DNA of 64,000 nucleotides from NCBI RefSeq assembly GCF_000718775.1, contig NZ_JOCB01000010.1, positions 1 through 64,000 of the forward strand, read 5' to 3'. The first letter of the stretch is position 1. Each line of letters starts with the position of its first letter. Positions 50,892 through 58,297 of this stretch are shown here, in pieces. Source of the stretch: Streptomyces sp. NRRL S-31. Its GTDB lineage: Bacteria > Actinomycetota > Actinomycetes > Streptomycetales > Streptomycetaceae. The notes under the pieces are model-generated. The model was not told the DNA's origin. It saw nothing but the letters and a program-made list of their open reading frames with translations, and did not search any database. Position numbers and translations under genes: made by a program.

Positions 50892-51647
50892 ATGTGTCGA
50901 CTCATCGGTGCCGTCTCGCGGCATCCCGACACCGTCCGCGACCTGTTCGCCGACGACCTCGAACCGTTCCTCAGGCTGGCCTGTGAGCACGATGACGGCT
51001 GGGGGCTGGCCGTCCGCACCCCGAACGGCACCGTCGACTCGGTGAAGGAACCCGAACCCGCGTTCGCCGGCCCACGGCTGAACCCGCTGCTCGACACGTC
51101 GACCACCGACGCCGTACTGCTGCACCTGCGCATGGCCAGTCCCAGCTTCGCGGTCAGCGGGCCCAACACCCACCCGTTCGGCGACAGTGACATGGCGTTC
51201 GCCCACAACGGCGACTTCTCACCCGCCGGCTCCCTCGACGAGGTGATCGGCCCCGACCTGCTGGCGAGCGCGGGCGGCGAGACCGACAGCGAGCGGTTCT
51301 ACCTGGCCGTACGCCGCCGCGTGGACGACGGTGTGGGCCCCGTCAAGGCCATCATGCAGGCGGCGCAGGACATCCGGGTCCTCGCCGACCGGTTCGTGAG
51401 CCTCAACTGCCTGCTGCTCACCGCCGACGGGCTGTACGCGTACACGGAGCACGACCCGCACTCCGAGGTCATCGGCCGCCGTGGCGCGGGCTACTTCGGA
51501 CTCCACTACCGGACGACCGAGGACGGCAGGGTGGTCGTGGCGTCCACCGGGTGGGAGCAGCCGGAACCGGAGTGGGAGGCGCTGCCCGAGCGGCACGTCC
51601 TGGAGCTGACGCCCGGCACCCTGGCCCGCACCGTCCACGGCGGGTAA
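50892..51647 (+). CDS. class II glutamine amidotransferase
   Basis: The 251-aa product begins MCRLIGAVSRHP, placing the nucleophilic Cys at position 2 after Met removal, as in Ntn amidotransferases. It has HDDGWGLAV, LLHLRMASP and FAHNGDF loops of the YafJ/EgtC type. It presumably releases ammonia from glutamine or a gamma-glutamyl group; a partner synthetase is not obvious. It has a very strong binding site (AAGGAGATAT). Lying after a glutamate-type transporter, it may use the imported amino acid (inference). Confidence 0.88.
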   Translation: MCRLIGAVSRHPDTVRDLFADDLEPFLRLACEHDDGWGLAVRTPNGTVDSVKEPEPAFAGPRLNPLLDTSTTDAVLLHLRMASPSFAVSGPNTHPFGDSDMAFAHNGDFSPAGSLDEVIGPDLLASAGGETDSERFYLAVRRRVDDGVGPVKAIMQAAQDIRVLADRFVSLNCLLLTADGLYAYTEHDPHSEVIGRRGAGYFGLHYRTTEDGRVVVASTGWEQPEPEWEALPERHVLELTPGTLARTVHGG

Positions 51648-51816
51648 CGGGCACGCGCGGTGCGGGCGCGGCCGGGCCGCCCGCATCCCACCGGGGTCAC
51701 GGCGTCCGTACGACCCGCCGTACCCCCTCCGCCCGGCGTGGGCCGCCGGCCCGTCCGGGCCGGGCACCCGTCCCGTCTCCGGAGCACACCTCACCACGCA
51801 GAGGGGAGTTCCCGTC

Positions 51817-52479
51817 ATGATCGATCAGGCGAACGGTCGGCACAGCGGAGCCGAGTCGACGACGGCGGTCGTCGTACAGGCCGACGACGCGCTCATCCTG
51901 CACGGAACCACCGCTTCCTTGGCGGCCACGGGACGTGTGGAGGTGCTGCCCGCGGAACGGATGGCGGAGGCGGACGTGGTGGTGGTGATCACCGCCGAGG
52001 TCACCACGGGCACGCTCCAGGCGATGAGCCGGATCACGGAGACCACCGCCGGCCGCGCGCGGGTCGTGCTGGTCGCCGACCGCGTCTCCGAACCGCAGCT
52101 CCGCTTCGCGGCCGGACACGGCGTGGTGGCCTTCCTGATGCGGTCCCGCACGAGCGGCAGCCGGCTCCTGGCGGCCGTGCTGGAGAGCCACCGCGGCGAG
52201 CCGGTCCCGTCGACGAGGAGGCTGAACGTCCTGCGCGACCAACTGCGCAGCAGCCGGAACGGCGCCGTGCCGGGCGAGCAGCTCCCGGCCGGTCTGGCGG
52301 CACGCGAGATCGACGTGCTCAGAATGCTCGCCGAGGGGATGGACGTGATGCAGATAGCCGCCGAACTCACCTACTCCGAACGCCTGATCAAGAGCGTCAT
52401 CCACAGCGTGGTCAAGCGGTTCGGGCTGCGCAACCGCACGCACGCCGTCGCCCACGCCATCAGGATCGGCATCCTGTGA
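51817..52479 (+). CDS. LuxR-family regulator with degenerate receiver domain
   Basis: The 220-aa product has a receiver-like N-terminal half in which the usual phosphorylation region is altered (AEADVVVVITAEVTTGTLQA), then a LuxR helix-turn-helix (LAAREIDVLRMLAEGMDVMQ, then YSERLIKSVIHSVVKRFG). It probably works without a classical histidine kinase. The binding site GAGGGGAG is 7-8 bases before ATG 51817. It precedes the condensation-type gene by 172 bp and could control the neighbouring NRPS genes. Confidence 0.85.
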   Translation: MIDQANGRHSGAESTTAVVVQADDALILHGTTASLAATGRVEVLPAERMAEADVVVVITAEVTTGTLQAMSRITETTAGRARVVLVADRVSEPQLRFAAGHGVVAFLMRSRTSGSRLLAAVLESHRGEPVPSTRRLNVLRDQLRSSRNGAVPGEQLPAGLAAREIDVLRMLAEGMDVMQIAAELTYSERLIKSVIHSVVKRFGLRNRTHAVAHAIRIGIL

Positions 52480-52651
52480 AGTACCCGTGCCGGAAGGGGC
52501 GGCGAGGGACGCGGGGCGGGGCAGGTTCGCCAAGGTTTCACGTGACACAGCGGCGGCCTGACACCGGGCCGGCCGGCCCGGCTCCGGCACATCCCCCACC
52601 GGACGCGCCGCTCGCCGCGGCCAGGAACGGCAGCCCGGAAGGAACGCAGTC

Positions 52652-54742
52652 GTGAAAGACCCCGTCGAACAGATGCCGCTCTCCGTGGATCAGGAAGCGA
52701 TGTGGATCGCCTGGCAGCGCGATCCCGGTCAGGGGATCCACATCATCCCGAGCCCCTTCCCGGTGCGCGGCACGATCGATCCCGCGTGTCTCGGCCGGGC
52801 CGTCGACGCCCTCGGTCGCTCCTTCCCCCGGCTCCGCGGCCGAGTGGCCGCGGGCGCGCGGGGGCCGGTGCTCGACTGGTCCGACGCCCCCCGCATCCCG
52901 GTCCGGGAGTCGACCACGCCCCTGGCCCGCGACGAGGCCGTACGCCACGTCCGGCAAGTCCCCTTCGACCTGGACCACGGACCACTGGCCCGGGTGGAGC
53001 TGCTGCACGGGCCCGACTACACGGTTCTCGTCCTCGCCGTCCACCATCTGGTGTCCGACGAGGCGTCCGTCCTGATCCTGGCCGACGCGCTGCGGCGCGC
53101 CCACGCGGGCGAGCCGCTGCCCGCCGGTGACCCCGTACCGGCGCCACGGGCCTTCGCCGACCGCTCCCGCGAGGCGGCCGACACTCCGGCGGGCGAAGCA
53201 CACCGCACCTACCGGCGCCGGCCCCTCGGACAGGACGCGCCGGTGCCGCTGCCGCCACGGAGCGTGGACGAGCCGGCGTACACCACGCCCGGCGACCCGC
53301 TGCCGGCCGGCCTCGTCGCCCGCCCCCGGCTGGGGGAGTCATCCGCCGCCGACCACCCCCTCCACGACCCGGCGCGGGCCCCCGCCGGGTCCACCGCGGT
53401 GCGCAGGGCCGCCCTGGTGCAGGAACGGCTGTGGTCCGCCGCACCGGACGGCCGGCACGGACTCTCGGTGTCCCTGCGCCTGTCCCGTCTGCCGGATGAC
53501 GAGGCACTCCAGGAGGCGGTCCACCGGGTCACGCTGGCGCACGACGCGCTGCGCACGCACCTCGGACTGGCCGGGAACCAGGTCGTGCAGCACGTACGGA
53601 CCGGGACGGCGGTGACCCCCGTCCGGTTGCCCGTGCGGCCCTCCAGCGGGAGCGCCGAGGTGCCGGACCCGCTGCGGGACTGGGCGGCCGAGCCCTTCGA
53701 CCTCGCCCGCGGCCCCCTGTTCAGGATCGCGGTGCTGCCCGAGCGGTCCGGCGGCGGCTGGCTCAGCCTGGCCGGGCACCGGGCCGTGCTGGACGAGTGG
53801 TCGCTGCGGCTGGTCGCCCGGCAACTCCTCGCGGCCCTCGACGACGCCGCGCCGGCCGAGCCGAGCAGCTTCCCCGACTGGCTGGACGACACCGCACCCG
53901 TGACCACGGCGGAGGAACTCGCGGCACGGGCGGCGGAGCTGAGTCCCGCCGCCGAAGCCCTTGGACTGCCCGGGCGCCGCCCCCGGCAGACGGACACCCC
54001 CGAGCAGGAGTACGAGGAGGGGGTCGTGACGTTCGCCGTTCCGCGGGAGCGGGCGGTGCGCGAGGCGGCCGAACGCCTCGGTGTCGGGCACCGGGACCTG
54101 CTGCTCGCGGCTTTCGCCGCCCTGCTCGGCCGGTACACCGGCCGGCAGGACCTGCTCGTCGGCGTCGCACACCACGCACGGCTGCCGTCGGACCGGCACG
54201 TCGTGGGGCCGCTCGCCACCGTGCTGCCCGTGCGGCTGCGGCCCGAGGCGGGCGAGGACCTCGCCACGCTCGCCACCCGCACGGCCGCCGAGGTGGCCAA
54301 GGCCACCGCCCACTCCGGGATACCGGCCGAGGAGCTGATGCGGCTCGTGGACCCGTCGAGGACCGACCGGACGGCCCCGCCGACCGAGGTGCTCTTCGAC
54401 TGTGACGACCACGACGGCTTCGACCACGGCGGCTTCGACCACGGCGGCTTCGATGGCCACGCCGGCGAGGCTGACCGGCCCCGACCGGACGTGCCCGGGT
54501 GCGCGGACGGCGCGGTGCGCGCCGTCGTCGAGACGTCCGGCGGCCAGGACGCGTATGACGTGGCCCTGCTGCTGCGGCACCGGTCCGGACGGATCGAGGG
54601 ACGCCTCGCCTTCGACGCGCGGTACTTCGACCACGACCAGATGCACGTCATGGCCGAGGACTATCTCCGTCTGATCGAGCGGTTCGTCGAGACACCCGGC
54701 CGAGCCGTCGGCGAGACCGACCGTCACCCCGGTAGGCCGTAG
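52652..54742 (+). CDS. tandem condensation-domain-like protein with altered catalytic motifs
   Basis: The 696-aa product starts with an N-terminal half of a condensation domain (1-180, VHHLVSDEAS at about 129-138, so HHxxxDE instead of HHxxxDG). A second, more complete unit follows (about 250-690), whose motif reads GHRAVLDEWS (about 374-383), with the second His replaced by Arg. A His/Asp/Gly-rich patch (DHDGFDHGGFDHGGFDGH) sits near residue 588. There is no adenylation or carrier domain. It may act as an interface, a non-canonical acyltransferase or a remnant. GTG 52652 has GGAAGGA upstream. Confidence 0.82.
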   Translation: MKDPVEQMPLSVDQEAMWIAWQRDPGQGIHIIPSPFPVRGTIDPACLGRAVDALGRSFPRLRGRVAAGARGPVLDWSDAPRIPVRESTTPLARDEAVRHVRQVPFDLDHGPLARVELLHGPDYTVLVLAVHHLVSDEASVLILADALRRAHAGEPLPAGDPVPAPRAFADRSREAADTPAGEAHRTYRRRPLGQDAPVPLPPRSVDEPAYTTPGDPLPAGLVARPRLGESSAADHPLHDPARAPAGSTAVRRAALVQERLWSAAPDGRHGLSVSLRLSRLPDDEALQEAVHRVTLAHDALRTHLGLAGNQVVQHVRTGTAVTPVRLPVRPSSGSAEVPDPLRDWAAEPFDLARGPLFRIAVLPERSGGGWLSLAGHRAVLDEWSLRLVARQLLAALDDAAPAEPSSFPDWLDDTAPVTTAEELAARAAELSPAAEALGLPGRRPRQTDTPEQEYEEGVVTFAVPRERAVREAAERLGVGHRDLLLAAFAALLGRYTGRQDLLVGVAHHARLPSDRHVVGPLATVLPVRLRPEAGEDLATLATRTAAEVAKATAHSGIPAEELMRLVDPSRTDRTAPPTEVLFDCDDHDGFDHGGFDHGGFDGHAGEADRPRPDVPGCADGAVRAVVETSGGQDAYDVALLLRHRSGRIEGRLAFDARYFDHDQMHVMAEDYLRLIERFVETPGRAVGETDRHPGRP

Positions 54743-55056
54743 GGAACGGTACGGAGGCCGAACGCCCGCGGACATCTGTTCCCCGGGCGGTCCGACGGCA
54801 CGCCCCCGTCCGGCCGCACGCCGTCCCGGTGACCGCAGACCGGGCCGAACCGCCCAAGGCGTACCGCCACCGAGCCCGGCACATCGCCGAGTAGACGCGT
54901 TGCCAAGTGGGTGTGTACTCATCGCCAACGACATCCATGCCGCCGCCCCCTACCGTGAAAAGCGCACCGGTGAGGGTTGGTCGTCGCGATCGCCCGGGTG
55001 CGCGAATCATGTTCAGGTCACGTCGGAGAGCAGACCTGCGACATATGGGGGGAAAC
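54743..55056. other. 314-bp intergenic stretch
   Basis: No gene is supported. It holds the leader of the secreted-protein gene, with a run ggggggaaac just before its ATG. No obvious repeats. Confidence 0.45.
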
Positions 55057-55455
55057 ATGCAGCGACGCACGGGCAAGGCCGCCGCGGTAATGACCGGGGC
55101 ACTGCTGATCGGGGTCATCGGCACTCCCGCGGCCCACGCCGAGGGGAAGAAGACCTCGTACATCAAGCACTGGGCGCCCTTGAGGGAATCCAGCAGGTGG
55201 AGCGACCACAATCTCGACTCCGTGAAAACCTCCGTCACGCTCAGCGGTTGCTCGACGGACGGGTCGCGCTTCGAATGGGCAAGGCTGACGCTGTACCGGT
55301 ACGCCCTTGGCCCCGACACGAAGATCAAGTCGATCAGTAAGAAGTGCGGCACGTATTCCTTCGGGCGTGTCTCCGCAGGGACGTACTACTTCACACTCGA
55401 CGGCTTCGGCAGCGGGGGGCTGTTCTGGGCCAAGAAGGTCGTCATCCGCTGGTGA
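55057..55455 (+). CDS. small secreted protein, unknown function
   Basis: The 132-aa precursor has a classical signal peptide (VMTGALLIGVIGTPAAHA, cleavage after AHA). The mature part has two cysteines (LSGCSTDGS; SKKCGTYS), enough for one disulfide, and a beta-rich, Tyr/Phe-rich tail (AGTYYFTLDGFGSGGLFW). ATG 55057 has GGGGGGAA upstream. Family not recognised. Confidence 0.75.
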   Translation: MQRRTGKAAAVMTGALLIGVIGTPAAHAEGKKTSYIKHWAPLRESSRWSDHNLDSVKTSVTLSGCSTDGSRFEWARLTLYRYALGPDTKIKSISKKCGTYSFGRVSAGTYYFTLDGFGSGGLFWAKKVVIRW

Positions 55456-55525
55456 CGCCCGTGCGTGCACGGGGGTGTTCCGGCAGGCCGACTGACATGG
55501 CGGGGAAGTGAGAGGGGGCGAACGC

Positions 55526-56055
55526 GTGTCCTGGGACGAGTGGGAGCAGTTGAAGGCGGATGCCGCGGCACGCGGCACCACCGAGACGCGATGGAACAAG
55601 GTGTCGCCGGCCGGAGGCAAAGGCGGCGAGACCGGTGGTCTCAAGTCGGACAAGAAGGTCTGGGTGAGAGCCGGCGAGGACACCAAGGACTTGCGGGACG
55701 ACCTCGGCGAGGCGCTCGGAAAGCGGGCAAGACGGCGTCCGCCGCCGTGCGCGAGCTGAAAAGGCCGGGCCGGAATCTCCACTACGTGCAGACCGAATGC
55801 GCGCTGGCCAGCACCGCGCTGAACGCCTTCGTCTTCGACATGGGCGCGGCGAAGCGGAAGTTGGAGGCGGCAACGGCTGACGCCGAGGCGGCCGGGTGCA
55901 CGGTGGGCGCGGACGGTTCGGTCACCTACCCGGCGGGCGGCAAGGAGGTCGACGGCAAGGTACCCGAAGGCGGCACCGTGGCAGTCGGGTCGAGTACGAA
56001 GGATCCGACGGCGGCGCTGGACCGGCGAAGACATCCGACAGCCGCGCGACAGTGA
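55526..56055 (+). pseudogene. truncated WXG-type (alpha/beta-hydrolase) effector, frameshifted
   Basis: GTG 55526 (GAGGGGG 8 bases upstream) starts SWDEWEQLKADAAARGTTET, typical of Streptomyces T7SS-type proteins. After AAG 55721-55723 the reading moves to the -1 frame (AGKTASAAVRELKRPGRNLH, then ECALASTALNAFVFDMGAAK), so one G is missing. The frame then ends at 56055 after SSTKDPTAALD. In relatives I recall, this N-terminal part is followed by several hundred residues of alpha/beta hydrolase (DUF1023), absent here. The gene thus has a frameshift and has lost its catalytic domain. Confidence 0.65.
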
Positions 56056-56372
56056 CGGAGTGTTCCGGCAAAGACCCGGACACGTACTTCCGCATCCTCC
56101 ACCCGTGGAGCTTCACCCCGGCATCCTCCGGTGACCTGGAGGCAGCCATGCGACGGCTCAGGAAGGCGCTGCCGGAACACGGCTGGAAGATCGTCGAATA
56201 CGGGCCGGACACCAGCAGGAACGAGAACCTCAGGCTCACGGCCGACAACGCCGCGAAGAAGGCAAGTGTCCACATCGTCCAGATGGCCAAGGACAATCCC
56301 CCGATGCTGAGCGTGGATGTCATCTCCGGCTGCTACCAGGTCCCGGACGGCCGCAAGGTCGAGCACTTCTAG
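56052..56372 (+). pseudogene. C-terminal part of a small secreted partner protein
   Basis: From a GTG overlapping the preceding TGA (GTGA), 106 codons read TECSGKDPDTYFRILHPWSF, then MRRLRKALPEHGWKIVEYGP and SVDVISGCYQVPDGRKVEHF. Homologous readings extend a few residues upstream in the same frame (AGPAKTSDSRAT). Relatives I recall follow hydrolase effectors and have a signal or membrane segment, which is missing here. This fits one deletion that removed the hydrolase domain and this gene's start. Two cysteines (TEC, GCY) are retained. It might still be translated by coupling. Confidence 0.5.
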
Positions 56373-56602
56373 CCCGTGCAGGGCCCGGCCGAGCGCGTCT
56401 CACGCCGCAGCCACGGCACCCGGCGCCGGAACCGATCGCCCCTGCGGGTGAACACCGGAACGGGAGCGGACGGGGGAGACGTCCTTCCGGGGCGGGGTGC
56501 CCCAGCATGGTCCCCCGCATGCGGCTTTCCCGAGGCGGTGCTCGGCCGCCGCACCCGCGCCCCGGCGGCCCACCGCCGTTCCCTCCCCGGAAGAGGTGCT
56601 CA

Positions 56603-57061
56603 GTGAGCTTCGGCAGGTATTTCGAGGAGTTCGAGGTCGGCCAGGTCTTCCACCACTGGCCCGGCAAGACGGTCACGGAGTACGACCACCACCTGTTCTC
56701 CCTGCTGACCATGGTCCGGCACCCCCTGCACCTCGACGCCCACTACGCCAGGACGGCCACCCGGTACGAGCAGCCGCTGGTGGTCGGCAGCTACGTCTTC
56801 TCGCTGCTGCTGGGCCTGTCCGAGGCAGAGGTGGCGGGACGCGCCATCACCCACCGCGGCTTTGAGCGGATCGAGCACCACGCGCCGGTCCTCCACGGTG
56901 ACACCCTCTACGCGGAGAGCGAGGTGTACGCCAAGCGTGACATCCCGGAACGCGCGGGACGCGGCCAAGTGGGCGTGGAGACACGAGGCCGCAACCAGGA
57001 CCGTACGTTGGTGATGACGCTGCGCCGCGAGCTGGTGGTGCCCAAGCGCCCGCCGGGCTGA
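56603..57061 (+). CDS. MaoC-like hot-dog dehydratase
   Basis: The 152-aa product shows the MaoC-like layout: FGRYFEEFEVGQVFHHWPGK, HPLHLDAHYARTATRYEQPL with the catalytic-type Asp/His region, VVGSYVFSLLLGLSEAEV, and HAPVLHGDTLYAESEV. Such proteins hydrate or dehydrate enoyl thioesters. GTG 56603 is preceded by GGAAGAGG. Whether it serves the nearby NRPS pathway or acyl metabolism is unknown. Confidence 0.85.
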   Translation: MSFGRYFEEFEVGQVFHHWPGKTVTEYDHHLFSLLTMVRHPLHLDAHYARTATRYEQPLVVGSYVFSLLLGLSEAEVAGRAITHRGFERIEHHAPVLHGDTLYAESEVYAKRDIPERAGRGQVGVETRGRNQDRTLVMTLRRELVVPKRPPG

Positions 57062-57163
57062 CACCGCGGCGGGCGCTCGGTCACCGCCGCGACGCCAAGC
57101 CGACGGAGGGTGGGGACACCGGCCCGGCGACGCCGGCGACCCCGCGCGACTGATCCGCCCTGG

Positions 57164-58108
57164 TCAGACCGGCGGCGCGTCGCGGACCAGCCAGGAGCGG
57201 AGGTCCGTGGGGAGCCGTCGCAGCGCCTGCTCGTGCAGTGCGAGGTCGTCCGCGGAACACCGGGTGCGCCACTGCCCGCTCGTGCCCCGGTGGAAGAAGT
57301 CCCACGTCCCGAGTGCGGAGCCGGTCGGGCCCGAGTCCCAGATCTCGTGCCCCTTCGCCTTCATCTCGGCGAAGGTGCAGGCCCTGACCAGGTCCGGCCA
57401 GAGGCGGGCGTCGACAGAGATGCCGAGGAAGTCGGCCAGCCGGCGCATCCGACCCTCCAGGTCGTCCAGCATGTCCTGGTAGTGGAGCAGATGGACGTTG
57501 GGCTCCGACCGGTGTTCCCACCACGAACGCAGGTGGTGGGTGGGGGAGTTGTAGGGCCAGCCGTCCGATTCCCACGGGTAGGCGCTGCGGGTGAAGAACT
57601 CCCGCCAGAACGCGTGCACGTCCTCGGGGACTTCCGGCGGGCGGAACGACGAGGCGTCGGACCCGCCGTACGTCTCCAGGGCCGCTGCGAGGGCGGCGCG
57701 CGGGCCGGCGGAACCCATGCTGCGGGCGTGGTGGTGGGTGGACAGGGCGAGGTCCCGCAGGTCCCGGCCGATCACCAGATAGGACACCTCCGCGTGGAAC
57801 GGGAGCGCGTCCAGCGGCAGGTGTGTCTTGATGAAGCGGCGGTGGCGCTGTGCGTGGAGCGACGCCAGGACGTCGGCGAGCGGGGTGACGTCCAGGTCGA
57901 GCCAGGGGCTCAGCTCCATGAGGGGGAGCGGCAGCCGGGCGCTTTGGAAGACCAGCGACGCCACGATCCTCTGCGTCCACGTGGTGCCGGCCTTGGTGGC
58001 GGTGGAGATGACGATGTCCCCGCGCCGGGGCGTGTAGGAGTCCCACCGCGTGCTGTCGAGCAGCGGTCCGCGGTACACACGCGAAGGCTGGCGCACGGGT
58101 TCCGACAC
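57164..58108 (-). CDS. PAPS-dependent sulfotransferase
   Basis: The 314-aa product has the 5'-phosphosulfate loop ISTATKAGTTWTQRI (about 36-50), the 3'-phosphate-binding segment VIGRDLRDLALSTHHHARSM and the late RRLADFLGI and GTWDFFHRGTSGQW motifs of cytosolic sulfotransferases. It should transfer sulfate from PAPS to a hydroxyl or amine of a small molecule. GTG 58108 has AGG 5 bases upstream; the open frame upstream is not sulfotransferase-like. It converges with the MaoC-like gene and diverges from the P-loop NTPase gene. Confidence 0.9.
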   Translation of the reverse strand: MSEPVRQPSRVYRGPLLDSTRWDSYTPRRGDIVISTATKAGTTWTQRIVASLVFQSARLPLPLMELSPWLDLDVTPLADVLASLHAQRHRRFIKTHLPLDALPFHAEVSYLVIGRDLRDLALSTHHHARSMGSAGPRAALAAALETYGGSDASSFRPPEVPEDVHAFWREFFTRSAYPWESDGWPYNSPTHHLRSWWEHRSEPNVHLLHYQDMLDDLEGRMRRLADFLGISVDARLWPDLVRACTFAEMKAKGHEIWDSGPTGSALGTWDFFHRGTSGQWRTRCSADDLALHEQALRRLPTDLRSWLVRDAPPV

Positions 58109-58297
58109 GACGGCCTCATCCCCTGTCCGCTGCCGAGGTTCGTCGTCATGCAAGACGATGCCGTCCGGTCGGCACAAGGAAAGGGAGCGGGAATCACCCG
58201 ATGAGGTGGTCCCGGCCCGCATTGCGGGGCGTCCGCGACCGGACCAGTCTGGAAGGAGGGGAGCGACGGGGGAGCCGCCTCTGACGGCAGGTGAGCG

